A stretch of DNA of 64,000 bases from Burkholderia anthina (GTDB lineage Bacteria > Pseudomonadota > Gammaproteobacteria > Burkholderiales > Burkholderiaceae), in assembly GCF_902498995.1 (NCBI RefSeq), contig NZ_CABVLY010000007.1:210205-274204 (forward strand), read 5' to 3'. Position 1 is the stretch's first letter. Each line of letters begins with the position of its first letter. Of this stretch, positions 54,990 through 63,959 are shown piece after piece. Both the position numbers and the translations under genes were made by a program. The notes beneath the pieces were generated by a model that saw only the letters and a list, made by a program, of their open reading frames with translations, had not been told where the DNA came from and searched no databases.

Positions 54990-55017
54990 CGGGGCACCGT
55001 CGCAGCACGGCGCCCCG
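54990..55017. terminator. Hairpin between LysR and aldehyde dehydrogenase genes
   Basis: Imperfect stem CGGGGCACCGT / ACGGCGCCCCG with one internal mismatch and loop CGCAGC, between convergent genes. Confidence 0.45.
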
Positions 55018-55036
55018 CTCGCTTGCCGCTCGGCCC

Positions 55037-56620
55037 TTACTTCGCGAGCGTCAGCTTCCCGTCAAGCAGGCGGTTGAGCGCCCACGGATTGCTCGTACGC
55101 AATGCGTCGGGCAGCAGCGCATCCGGCATGTCCTGATAGCTGACCGGCCGCAGGAAGCGGCGGATCGCGAGACTGCCGACCGATGTCGAGCGCCCGTCCG
55201 CGGTGGACGGATACGGGCCGCCGTGCACCATCGCATGCGCGACCTCAACGCCGGTACCGAAGCCGTTGACCAGCACACGGCCGGCACGCCGCTCCAGCGC
55301 CGGCAGGAACGTCCGCACGTCCGCGTAATCGGCTTCGTCGATATGGATCGCCGTCGTCAGTTGCCCTTCCAGGGATTCGATCAGCAAGCGCATCGTCTTC
55401 AGGTCGGGACAACGGACGATCAGCGACGCCGCACCGAAAATCTCCTCGTGCAGCGCCCTCGTTTCACGGAACGCATCGGCGCTCGTCGAGAACAGCGCAC
55501 CCTGCCCCTGGTTCGCACCGGTCGGCGCATTCGCACGTGCGATGGTCCGCACCTGCGGATGCTCCGCGAACGCGGTCACCGCGCGCTCGAATGCCTGATG
55601 AATGCCCGGCGTGAGCATCGTCGCAGCGGGTGCCTGCGCCAGCCGCTCCGCCGCCGTTGTGATGAAGCGATCGAGCGCGGGCCCTTCCACCGCGAAGATC
55701 AGCCCCGGGTTCGTGCAGAACTGGCCGGCGCCGAGCGTCAGCGACTGCACGAACGCGTGCGCGATCGCATCGCCGCGTTGTTCGAGCGCATGCGGGAATA
55801 GCAGCACCGGATTGATGCTGCTCATCTCCGCATAGACGGGGATCGGCTCGGGCCGTGCGTTCGCGATCGCGATCAGATCGGTGCCCGCGTTACGCGACCC
55901 GGTGAAGCCGACCGCCTTGATGCGGCGATCGCGCACGAGCCCCTGGCCGATTTCGCGACCGCTGCCGAACAGCAGCGAGAACGTGCCCTCCGGCATCCCG
56001 CAATCCTTCACCGCCTGCTGCACGGCCATCCCGACGAGCTCCGACGTGCCGGGGTGCGCCGAATGTGCCTTCACGATCACCGGGCAGCCGGCCGCGAGCG
56101 CCGATGCCGTATCGCCGCCCGCGACCGAGAACGCCAGCGGGAAGTTGCTCGCGCCGAACACCGCGACGGGGCCAAGGCCGATGTGGCGCAAACGCAGGTC
56201 GGGACGCGGCGCCGGCTGGCGTGCCGGCTGCGCGGGATCGATGCGCACCTCGAGATAGTCACCCGCACGCACCACGCCGGCAAACATGCGCAACTGGCCG
56301 ACGGTGCGGCCGCGCTCGCCTTCGACACGTGCACGCGGCAGCCCCGATTCGGCGACGCAGCGCTCGACGAGCACATCGCCGAGCGCGAGGATGTTGGCCG
56401 CGATCGCTTCGAGAAACCGGGCGCGCGCATCCGGCGACGTTTCGCGATACACATCGAAGGCAGCCCAGGCCAATGCGCACGCTTCGTCGAGATCGACGAC
56501 GGTCGCGCCGCCGAAAGCCGGTTCCATGCGTTCGCCGCTCGCCGCGTCGATCGCGTACGTAACGCCGTGAGTGCCGCGCCGTGCGTGCTGACCGATCAGC
56601 AAGTTGCCTGCGATATTCAT
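55037..56620 (-). CDS. Ketoglutarate-semialdehyde-type aldehyde dehydrogenase
   Basis: A 527-residue aldehyde dehydrogenase. [21 protein letters not shown] near 150-170, the general base Glu265 in YAEMSSINP and the nucleophile Cys302 in [10 protein letters not shown] place it with 2-ketoglutarate semialdehyde dehydrogenases, which finish the oxidative breakdown of pentoses, glucarate or hydroxyproline. AGGAAACGGAA precedes ATG 56620. It is divergent from the cyclase gene. The substrate is inferred from family only. Confidence 0.83.
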   Translation of the reverse strand: MNIAGNLLIGQHARRGTHGVTYAIDAASGERMEPAFGGATVVDLDEACALAWAAFDVYRETSPDARARFLEAIAANILALGDVLVERCVAESGLPRARVEGERGRTVGQLRMFAGVVRAGDYLEVRIDPAQPARQPAPRPDLRLRHIGLGPVAVFGASNFPLAFSVAGGDTASALAAGCPVIVKAHSAHPGTSELVGMAVQQAVKDCGMPEGTFSLLFGSGREIGQGLVRDRRIKAVGFTGSRNAGTDLIAIANARPEPIPVYAEMSSINPVLLFPHALEQRGDAIAHAFVQSLTLGAGQFCTNPGLIFAVEGPALDRFITTAAERLAQAPAATMLTPGIHQAFERAVTAFAEHPQVRTIARANAPTGANQGQGALFSTSADAFRETRALHEEIFGAASLIVRCPDLKTMRLLIESLEGQLTTAIHIDEADYADVRTFLPALERRAGRVLVNGFGTGVEVAHAMVHGGPYPSTADGRSTSVGSLAIRRFLRPVSYQDMPDALLPDALRTSNPWALNRLLDGKLTLAK

Positions 56621-56927
56621 TTCCGTTTCCTGTGTGGGTCGATCGACTGCGCACGCCATATTCCGGCATGCGTATGAATGCATTGGCGTCGACGGACATG
56701 CTGCGCCGACGCGAGTGACCACGATGGTTTCAAAACTGCCCGGCCCGCGTCAATACTTCGCGCATGACGGATTTTTATAACGCTATGAGTCGCTCTCAAT
56801 ACCGGATGCGCGGCGTGCTCGTCATACTGGCTCTGCGTCGCGCTATACCGGGCGCGCCCGTCCGACGTCGAATGCCCGCAGGACAAACCGTTCCGGGTTC
56901 GCGTCGAACATAACGATGGAGACGAAC

Positions 56928-57896
56928 ATGTGTGTGCAGAAACCAACCGACGGCCCGGACGTCAAGCGCCTGCTCGACGGCCTGCCGACCAACTGGGGCA
57001 AGTGGGGGCCCGACGATGAAATCGGCGCGCTGAACTATCTGCAGGCCGAGCAAGTGATGCGCGGCATCGCCGCCGTGCGCCAGGGCCGGACCTTCACGCT
57101 GCAGGTGGATATCGGCCATGCAAAAGGCGAACCGCTGTTTCCGGGGCGGCGTCCGTCGATGCGGATGAACGTGCTCGACAAGGGCCACTTTCTTGCGGGC
57201 AAGGCACACTTCGACGGCAACGTCGAATACGCGGACGACGTGATCTTCATGCACGTGCAAGGCTCGACGCAGTGCGACGCGCTCGGGCACGTGTGGTACG
57301 ACGATACGCTGTGGAACGGCTACGACGCTCTGAGCACGGTCGGCGGCCTCGATCGCGCGAGCATCCTGCCGATCGCCGAGCGCGGCATCGTCGGCCGCGC
57401 AGTGCTGATCGACATCGCGCGCCATCGCAACAAGCGCGTGCTCGACAAGGGCGAGACGTTCGATCACCACGACCTGCTCGAAGCGGCGCGCGCGCAAAAC
57501 GTAACGATCGAGCCACGCGACATCCTGCTGATCCGCACCGGCTGGATCGGGTCGTTCTACGAGCGCGACGAGGCCGAGTTCTATCGCGACTACATCGAGC
57601 CGGGGCTCACGTTCAGCCGCGAGCTCGTCGAGTGGTTTCGCGAAATGGAAATCCCGAACCTCGTCACCGACACGATGGGCAACGAGGTCACCGTCGATCC
57701 GGCATCGGGCGTGATGATCCCTCTGCACAACGCGCTGATGCGCAACCTCGGCGTCGTGTTTACCGAAGTCGTGCTGCTCGACGCGCTCGCGGAAGACTGC
57801 GCGCGCGACGGCCAGTGGCAATTCCTGTACACGGCCGCGCCGCTGAAGATCGTCGGCGGCACCGGTGCGCCGGTCAATCCACTCGTGATCAAGTAA
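56928..57896 (+). CDS. Cyclase-family (kynurenine-formamidase-like) metal hydrolase
   Basis: A 322-residue protein. FMHVQGSTQCDALGHVWYDD corresponds to the HxGTHxDxxxH metal-binding region of the family, though the second His is Gln here. ILLIRTGW and VTDTMGNE follow as expected. I chose ATG 56928 because GGAGAC lies 6 bases before it; ATG 56916 is upstream. Members open amides, lactones or rings in catabolic pathways; here it may hydrolyse a lactone made by the aldo/keto reductases, which is speculation. Confidence 0.75.
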   Translation: MCVQKPTDGPDVKRLLDGLPTNWGKWGPDDEIGALNYLQAEQVMRGIAAVRQGRTFTLQVDIGHAKGEPLFPGRRPSMRMNVLDKGHFLAGKAHFDGNVEYADDVIFMHVQGSTQCDALGHVWYDDTLWNGYDALSTVGGLDRASILPIAERGIVGRAVLIDIARHRNKRVLDKGETFDHHDLLEAARAQNVTIEPRDILLIRTGWIGSFYERDEAEFYRDYIEPGLTFSRELVEWFREMEIPNLVTDTMGNEVTVDPASGVMIPLHNALMRNLGVVFTEVVLLDALAEDCARDGQWQFLYTAAPLKIVGGTGAPVNPLVIK

Positions 57897-57908
57897 CGCG
57901 CATGACGA

Positions 57909-57941
57909 AATGCCCGGGACGCGTCGTGCTCCCCGGGCATT
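57909..57941. terminator. Hairpin between cyclase and SDR genes
   Basis: Stem AATGCCCGGG / CCCGGGCATT with a 13-base loop, between convergent genes. Confidence 0.6.
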
Positions 57942-57962
57942 CGACTGCCATCGTGCCGGGAA

Positions 57963-58754
57963 TCAGAACGTGCCCGGATACGCGCCGCCGTCGAGCAGCA
58001 CGTTCTGCCCCGTCAGATAGCCCGCGTGCGCACTGCACAGGAATGCGCATACCGCACCGAACTCGCCGGCCGTACCGAAACGGCCGGCCGGCACGTTCCA
58101 GCGCTTCGCTTCACGCGTCGCTTCGTAGTCCATGCCGTCCTCCGCCTGCGCCGACGCTTCAGTCGCCTTCTTCAGGCGGTCGGTGTCGAACAGCCCCGGC
58201 AGCAGGTTGTTGATCGTCACGTTGCTTGCCGCGATGCGCTTCTGTCGTGCGATGCCCGCAACGAAGCCGGTCAGGCCCATGCGTGCGCCGTTCGACAGGC
58301 CGAGCACGTCGATCGGCGCTTTCACCGCGCTCGACGTGATGTTGACGACGCGCCCGAAGTCGCGCGCGGTCATCCCGTCGACGGTCGCCTTGATCAGCTC
58401 GATCGCCGTCAGCATGTTCGCGTTGAGCGCGACAATCCAGTCGTCGCGCGTCCACTCGCGGAAGTCGCCCGGCGGCGGACCGCCCGCGTTGTTCACGAGG
58501 ATGTCGATGTACGGCGCGGCCGCGAGCGCCGCCGCGCGGCCCGCGCTCGTCGTGATGTCGCCGGCCACCGCCACCACCGTGACGGCCGAGTTGAGCGTGC
58601 GCAGTTCACGGGCCGTCGCCTCCAGCGCGTCGCTGCCGCGCGCGGTGATCACGACGTTCACGCCCTCGGCGACGAGCGCCTGCGCGCACCCCTTGCCCAG
58701 CCCCTTGCTGGCCGCGCACACCAGCGCCCAGCGGCCTTCGATGTTCAGATCCAT
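57963..58754 (-). CDS. Short-chain dehydrogenase with altered active site
   Basis: A 263-residue SDR-fold protein. The nucleotide site reads CAASKGLGKG (13-22) and NNAGG is at 88-92. The catalytic triad is broken: Ser141 is present in NITSSAVK, but where Tyr and Lys should follow at +13 and +17 the sequence is LGLSNGARMG, giving Ser154 and Arg158. Related FabG-like proteins with GLSNGAR exist, so this is a subfamily trait, not a sequencing error. It may bind a nucleotide without classic reduction or use another residue. Confidence 0.8.
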   Translation of the reverse strand: MDLNIEGRWALVCAASKGLGKGCAQALVAEGVNVVITARGSDALEATARELRTLNSAVTVVAVAGDITTSAGRAAALAAAPYIDILVNNAGGPPPGDFREWTRDDWIVALNANMLTAIELIKATVDGMTARDFGRVVNITSSAVKAPIDVLGLSNGARMGLTGFVAGIARQKRIAASNVTINNLLPGLFDTDRLKKATEASAQAEDGMDYEATREAKRWNVPAGRFGTAGEFGAVCAFLCSAHAGYLTGQNVLLDGGAYPGTF

Positions 58755-58982
58755 TCCGTTTCGCTCCAGGTATCCAGTGCGTATCGTTCCGGTATGACCG
58801 CAATCGACACGTCAATAAGTTCAAGTTATAGTGCGTGCACCCGTTCCGCCGCATGCTAGCGACACATCGGTACGCACACCCGGAAAAATACTTAAAACAA
58901 GGCTCGACGCACCAGCATAAGGAGGCCTATCCGTCCCGGCAATTGACAGGATGCGATACCGGCATAACTTTTCGTCACACCC

Positions 58983-59930
58983 ATGACCCCGCCGCTTCAC
59001 TCGATCATTTCCCGTCTCCACCTGAAGCAGTTGCGCCTGCTGATCGCGCTTGCCGATCAGGGCTCGCTGCTGAAAGCCGCGCAGCAGGTCGCGCTCACGC
59101 AGCCGGGCGCGAGCAAGGCGCTACAGGAGATCGAGACGACCTTCGGCACGCCACTATTCAACCGCACCAATCGCGGGCTCGAACCGACCGAGGTCGGCGA
59201 TTGCGTGATCCGCTATGCCCGACTGATTCATACCGATCTCGCACACCTGCGCGAGGAAATCGTCGGCATCCTGCGCGGGCACGGCGGACGCGTGAGCGTC
59301 GGCGTGATCATGGGCGCGGTGCCGCGGCTGACCGACGCGATCTCGACGCTCGTCGCGCGCCATCCGGAGATGTCCGTCGAGATCGTCGAGGACACCAGCG
59401 AAGCGCTGCTGAGCGAGATCGACGCGGGCCGGCTCGATCTCGCGATCTGCCGCACGACGATCAGCCGCACACCGCAGCTGTACGACAGCGTGAAGCTGCA
59501 GGACGAGACGCTCGCGGTGGTCGCAAACGTGCGCCATCCGCTCAAGGGTGCGAAGAAGCTCGCGCTGCGCGACCTCGCCAAGTACCGTTGGGTCGTGTAT
59601 CGCGCGAACATGCCGATGCGGGTGCTACTCGAACGCGAATTCCTCGAGGCCGACATCCGCTTTCCACCGCATCTGCTCGAAACGACGTCGGCGTTCGCGA
59701 CGCTTGCGCTGCTGCAAGGCAATCCGTCGTTCGTCGCACTCGTGTCGATCGATGTCGCCGAGTTCTTCGCGCGGCACGACATAACGTGCATCCTGCCCCT
59801 CAGGATCGGTTCGCGCAGCGAGCCTTACGAGCTCGTCACGCGCAAGGGCGCACCAATCTCGCCCGGCGCGCGGCTGCTGATCGACGAACTGCATGTCGAC
59901 GGCGGTGACGCACCGGACGCGACGGTATAA
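58983..59930 (+). CDS. LysR-type regulator (GbpR-like), paralogue of the 48854 gene
   Basis: A 315-residue LysR protein starting MTPPLHSIISRLHLKQLRLL. The recognition region is LLKAAQQVALTQPGASKALQ, and GHGGRVSVGVIMGAVPRL opens the effector domain, just as in the 48854 protein. The two paralogues bracket the catabolic cluster. It is divergent from the SDR gene with a 228-base promoter region. Confidence 0.83.
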   Translation: MTPPLHSIISRLHLKQLRLLIALADQGSLLKAAQQVALTQPGASKALQEIETTFGTPLFNRTNRGLEPTEVGDCVIRYARLIHTDLAHLREEIVGILRGHGGRVSVGVIMGAVPRLTDAISTLVARHPEMSVEIVEDTSEALLSEIDAGRLDLAICRTTISRTPQLYDSVKLQDETLAVVANVRHPLKGAKKLALRDLAKYRWVVYRANMPMRVLLEREFLEADIRFPPHLLETTSAFATLALLQGNPSFVALVSIDVAEFFARHDITCILPLRIGSRSEPYELVTRKGAPISPGARLLIDELHVDGGDAPDATV

Positions 59931-59989
59931 GCCAGGCACGCAGGCCAACGCCTTCGCTGCGGGCTTCAACTCGCGACAAAGGCGCTGAC

Positions 59990-60012
59990 GGAGCCCGAAG
60001 TCGCCGGGCTCC
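59990..60012. terminator. Hairpin between LysR and SRPBCC genes
   Basis: Stem GGAGCCCG / CGGGCTCC with a 7-base loop, between convergent genes. Confidence 0.55.
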
Positions 60013-60038
60013 TGCTCGCACGATTCGCTGCGCTGCCG

Positions 60039-60455
60039 TCAGACCGCTGCAAACCGCTTCGCCAGTTCCGCGAGGCCATCTTCGTAGATCCCGCGGAACA
60101 GCTTGGCGATATCGTCGTCGGTCACGCCATGCGGTGTGAACGTACCCGACCACTCGACCGTCGACACGTTCGCGCCATTCTCCCGCACGCGCAGCGTGGA
60201 GCGATAGTTCACGACCGGGAACGGTGCTTCGAGAATCGCGTACGTATAGCTGCGCGCCGCTTCGTCGAACGCGACCAGCCGCTCGACGATCGCCTCGCCG
60301 GCCGGGTTCGCGAGACTCCGCACGCGCCCGCCTTCGCTCAGCTCGCTGGCCAGAATGTACGACAGCCAGTCGGGCAGCGACCCGAAGCCCCCGATCAGTT
60401 GCCAGACGGTCTCGGCCGAAGCCGGGAGTTCGATGGTTGCATTTGCCTGTGCCAT
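60039..60455 (-). CDS. SRPBCC-family (START-like) protein
   Basis: A 138-residue polyketide-cyclase/START-like fold: ATIELPASAETVWQLIGGFG at the start, VERLVAFDEAARSYTYAI in the middle and a C-terminal helix (IYEDGLAELAKRFAAV). AGAGG lies 8 bases before ATG 60455. Its start is 18 bases after the aldo/keto reductase copy 2, so the two are one operon. It should bind a small hydrophobic ligand; no reaction can be assigned. Confidence 0.8.
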   Translation of the reverse strand: MAQANATIELPASAETVWQLIGGFGSLPDWLSYILASELSEGGRVRSLANPAGEAIVERLVAFDEAARSYTYAILEAPFPVVNYRSTLRVRENGANVSTVEWSGTFTPHGVTDDDIAKLFRGIYEDGLAELAKRFAAV

Positions 60456-60472
60456 GTCATCACCTCTCAAGA

Positions 60473-61492
60473 TTAACGATCGGTCGGCAGCGGCGCATTG
60501 GCCGCAATCAGACCTTGTTCACGCATTTCACGCCAGAAGTCGGCCGGAATCACCACGTTCAGCGCAGCCTGGTCTTCCGCGATCCGCTCCGGACGGCTCG
60601 CGCCCGGGATCACCGCGACGGTGGCCGGATGCGACATCGAGAACTGCAGCACGGCGGCCTTGATCGGCACGTCGTAGCGCGTGGCGATCGCCTTGATCCG
60701 TTCGACCTTCGCGAGGATTTCCGGCGAAGCCTTCTGGTATTCGAAGTGCGACCCGCCCGCGAGCACGCCCGAGCTGTACGGGCCGCCGACGACGATCCCG
60801 ACGTTCCGCGCGGCGGCCACCGGCATCACGCGTTGCAGCGCGCGCTCGTGATCGAGCAGCGTGTAGCGGCCGGCCAGCAGCATGCCGTCCGGTTGCGGTT
60901 CGGCGAGGTCCAGCACCAGTTCGACCGGCTCGACGCGGTTCACCCCGAGGCCCCAAGCCTTGATCACGCCTTCTTCGCGCAGCTTGCTCAGCACGCGGAA
61001 TGCGCCCTTGCGCGCCACTTCGAATTGCGCGAGCCATTCGTCGCCGTAGAAGTCCTGCGCGATGTCGTGCACCCAGACGAAGTCGAGGCGATCGGTGCGC
61101 AGGCGCTTCAGGCTGTCCTCGATCGAACGCAGCGTCGCGTCGCCCGTGTAGTCGTTGACGATGCGGTTCGGCCGGCCGTGTTCGAACAGACCGCCCTTTT
61201 CGCCGAGATCGCGCGCCGACACGTCTTCGATTTCGTCGAGGATCACGCGGCCGACCTTCGTGCTCAGGACATATTCGTCACGCGGGTGGTTCGTCAGCGC
61301 GTCGCCGAGGCGGATTTCAGCGAGACCGGCGCCGTAGAACGGGGCCGAATCGAAATAACGAATGCCGTGTAGCCATGCCGTTTCGACGGTGGCCGCGGCT
61401 TCCGCGTCGGGGATGTTGCGGAACATGTTGCCGAGCGGGGCAGTACCGAAACCAAGGATCTTGTTACCGGGCAGCTTGTCTTTGAGATTCAT
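60473..61492 (-). CDS. Aldo/keto reductase, D-threo-aldose dehydrogenase type (copy 2)
   Basis: A 339-residue enzyme of the same length and order as copy 1. YFDSAPFYGAG, STKVGR and WVHDIAQD hold the catalytic Asp, Tyr, Lys and His. The central 130 residues are nearly identical to copy 1; the ends differ more. GGAGAAA precedes the ATG. It is followed by the SRPBCC gene, unlike copy 1. The duplicate may have gained a different substrate or simply raises dosage. Confidence 0.85.
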   Translation of the reverse strand: MNLKDKLPGNKILGFGTAPLGNMFRNIPDAEAAATVETAWLHGIRYFDSAPFYGAGLAEIRLGDALTNHPRDEYVLSTKVGRVILDEIEDVSARDLGEKGGLFEHGRPNRIVNDYTGDATLRSIEDSLKRLRTDRLDFVWVHDIAQDFYGDEWLAQFEVARKGAFRVLSKLREEGVIKAWGLGVNRVEPVELVLDLAEPQPDGMLLAGRYTLLDHERALQRVMPVAAARNVGIVVGGPYSSGVLAGGSHFEYQKASPEILAKVERIKAIATRYDVPIKAAVLQFSMSHPATVAVIPGASRPERIAEDQAALNVVIPADFWREMREQGLIAANAPLPTDR

Positions 61493-61816
61493 GATTTTCT
61501 CCAGGGAGTGAGGGAAAGTGAACTCAGTCTAGGGAGGCAGATTAAGTCTGTCTAAGACTGAATTAGACACACTTGAGTCCCACAAGGTCTAATCGGCCTG
61601 TTTGATGCCTGTTTCGATTACGCCTCCGGCACCCTGTTCGGTGCGGGACGGCCGTCCAGCAAAGCCGCCGACCGAATTAACCCTTTATTCGTGATTCCAG
61701 ATCAAAAATCATTTGGGCCGGCGACCGTTTTTCCCGGGCGCCGCGATACCTATATTGACTGCACTCGCAACGACATCACCGTGGTTGCGGTTTACTCAAC
61801 CTGACAGGTACCCAAG
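61493..61816. other. Intergenic region with the second reductase promoter
   Basis: The first 94 bases (61493-61586) are the duplicated promoter of the aldo/keto reductase, including the better LysR box AGTCTGTCTAAGACT (61545-61559). The homology to copy 1 stops where the divergent LysR gene would begin; no LysR gene is left here. The remainder, before the DUF4148 gene, is AT-richer (61670-61720) and presumably holds that gene's promoter. Confidence 0.6.
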
Positions 61817-62146
61817 ATGAAAACGCTGATTTCCTCCACGCTTGCCGCACTGATCCTTTCCGCACCGGCGCTGTCGTTCGCGCAACAGGCCGACCATCAA
61901 CTGACCCGTGCCGAAGTGAAGGCCGAAATGGCCCGCCTCGCAGCCGTCGGCTACACTCCGGCGATGGACCACAACCAGTATCCGGTCGCAATCCTAGCCG
62001 CCGAAAAGCGCGTGCGCGACAACGCCGTCGCACAGGCCGCACCGGCCGCCGGCCAAACCGGTTACGGTAGCGAAGCCCGCACCACCGGTGAATCCGGCCG
62101 TGCGTCGATGATCAACGGCCGCGACTCGATCTATCGCGGTCATTGA
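61817..62146 (+). CDS. DUF4148 periplasmic protein
   Basis: A 109-residue exported protein: signal peptide MKTLISSTLAALILSAPALSFA, then LTRAEVKAEMARLAAVGYTP and YPVAILAAEKRV, the DUF4148 core common in Burkholderia. The role is unknown, with members often induced by stress. The C-terminal half is Ala/Gly/Thr-rich. Confidence 0.82.
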   Translation: MKTLISSTLAALILSAPALSFAQQADHQLTRAEVKAEMARLAAVGYTPAMDHNQYPVAILAAEKRVRDNAVAQAAPAAGQTGYGSEARTTGESGRASMINGRDSIYRGH

Positions 62147-62281
62147 TTCGCGTCGACGCGCAAGAGAGCATGCCTCTCGACACACGCAACCGCTCGCCCC
62201 TTCCCTCCGTATTGCCGGCCCGGATCGCCTGAACAGGCATTCGGGCCGCGCGTCGTCGCCCTGCCTCCCGCTCATCGCACT

Positions 62282-62767
62282 GTGTCGCAAACGCCGCTCG
62301 CCGACCTGAAGCCGCACCTGCAACTGATCGGCGTGATCGGTACCGCGATCGACGGCTTCTCGGGCGCAACACTCGCGCGTTCGCTCGCCTGGATGGCTGG
62401 CGCCGGTGCGAGCGCGCCGCTGTTCGACGGTGGGCGGCGGCGCAGCATGATCGCGTTACGCCGTGCGCAGGCTGATCAGGCAGTTGCCGCCTATTGCACG
62501 ACGGTGCTCATAGCGGTCAGCGACGTCGAGACGTCGGTCGCGGCCACTGCCCGCAACCACGGACAGACGGAACGCCTCGAGCACGCAGTAACGAATGCGC
62601 GCGGCGCCTATACGCAGATCAACCGGTCGTGGCGCAGTGGCGAATCTGCGTTCATCGATATGCTGGAAGCGCAGCGCTCGCTGCTCGCGGCCGAGGATGC
62701 GCTCGCGCAGGCACGGACCGACGAAGTGCTCAGCCGAGTCAAGCTGATGAGTGCGCTGGGACAATAA
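62282..62767 (+). pseudogene. C-terminal remnant of a NodT/OprM-type outer membrane efflux protein
   Basis: About 161 residues matching only the last third of a TolC-family channel: SAPLFDGGRRRSMIALRRAQAD, VSDVETSV and SAFIDMLEAQRSLLAAEDAL are the second-repeat helices, ending SALGQ. There is no signal peptide, lipobox or first repeat, and the frame opens at a GTG without a ribosome site. No efflux pump genes are adjacent. A trace of a lost tripartite pump. Confidence 0.7.
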
Positions 62768-62814
62768 GTGCATGCTGCAGGTTCGATCGATGCCGTGCAT
62801 CGATCGATATGTGC

Positions 62815-62862
62815 AAAGGGCGACGGGTTCGATATCGATCGAACCCGTCGCCCTTTATTTGC
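62815..62862. terminator. Long perfect hairpin terminator
   Basis: A 19-bp stem (62815-62833 with 62838-62856; arm starts AAAGGGCGACGGG) with a 4-base loop and a TTTATTT end on the plus strand. It separates the efflux remnant from the convergent LysR gene. Confidence 0.8.
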
Positions 62863-62890
62863 CGCGTGACCGATCACGCGTGGACCCTGT

Positions 62891-63793
62891 CTAGTCGATG
62901 TCGCCAACGTCCTTCAACTGCGCGCTGACATAGTCGAGAAAGCTGACGATTCGTGACGACAGCGTCGCATTGCGATAGAAGACTGCATGGATCGGTTGGC
63001 GGAATTCGGTGGTGTTGTCGGCAAGCAATTCGACGAGGCTGCCGTCGCGGCGATGGGTGCCTGTCATGTAGTCTGCAAGACACACGATACCGGCGCCATT
63101 GAGCGCGAGCGTCAACAGCGTCTCGCCGCTCGATGCCTGCAACGCCGGATGGACCCGATACGCATCGCCGTCCGCGGTGCGCAAAGGCCAGTGGTTCAGG
63201 ATCTCCGGCTGCACGAACCCGAGCGCCGCATGGTTCACGAGATCAGCCACGCTCTCAGGCACGCCAGCCTTCTCCAGATAGCCCGGGCTTGCGAGAATGC
63301 GTAACCGACTACCGCCGAGCCTGCGCGCATGCAGCGTCGAATCGCGCAATTCGCCGATCCGGATCGCGACATCGGTGCGCTGTTCGAGCAGGTCGATGAT
63401 CTCGTCGCTCGTATGAAGTTCAATCTCGATCGCCGGATACGCTTCGCGAAATCCCGGCATCATCGGCGCGATCACGTGCTGCATGAATGGCATTGCGGCA
63501 TTGATCCGCAGACGGCCCGCCGGCGCTTCGCGCTGCCGCGCGATCTGGTCTTCGGCAAACTCGACCGACGCAATGATGTCTCGAGCGTAGTCGAGGAAGA
63601 CGTTGCCCTCCTCCGTCAATTCCAGCCGGCGCGTCGTGCGTCTGATCAGCGTCGTATCCAGTTTGTCTTCCAGACGCCGCAGGATGCGGCTCATCACGGA
63701 AGTCGGCTGATGCAGCCGATCCGCTGCACCTGTCAGCGAACCGATGTCCGCAATCGTCACGAACGCGAGCATTTCGTCTAGTGTGGTCTTCAT
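62891..63793 (-). CDS. LysR-type regulator
   Basis: A 300-residue LysR protein: MKTTLDEMLAFVTIADIGSL, then TGAADRLHQPTSVMSRILRR as recognition region, and a normal effector domain (APAGRLRINAAMPFMQ, IRIGELRDSTLHARRL). It is of the group that often controls a divergent reductase or efflux gene; none remains next to it. The start at ATG 63793 has no strong ribosome site. Confidence 0.83.
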   Translation of the reverse strand: MKTTLDEMLAFVTIADIGSLTGAADRLHQPTSVMSRILRRLEDKLDTTLIRRTTRRLELTEEGNVFLDYARDIIASVEFAEDQIARQREAPAGRLRINAAMPFMQHVIAPMMPGFREAYPAIEIELHTSDEIIDLLEQRTDVAIRIGELRDSTLHARRLGGSRLRILASPGYLEKAGVPESVADLVNHAALGFVQPEILNHWPLRTADGDAYRVHPALQASSGETLLTLALNGAGIVCLADYMTGTHRRDGSLVELLADNTTEFRQPIHAVFYRNATLSSRIVSFLDYVSAQLKDVGDID

Positions 63794-63872
63794 GGAAAGA
63801 GAGTCGAGCACCTATCGTAAGCCGCTACGATAGTGTGGCTTCGCTCCGCTGATAACCATAAGTCGGAGCGAA

Positions 63873-63959
63873 TCATATTTGATTTCCAGTCAACAAACTG
63901 AAACCTGGAAGTCTGCCGCGACGGCAAAGGCCTGGAGTTCGTCGAGCGTAATTTTCATT
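63873..63959 (-). pseudogene. Truncated LysR N-terminus
   Basis: A 28-codon frame starting MKITLDELQAFAVAADF and continuing SSLLTG before a TGA. It matches the first residues of the neighbouring LysR protein (MKTTLDEMLAFVTIADI, then GSLTG), so it appears to be the stub of a second LysR gene of the same type. The rest is missing. Confidence 0.5.
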
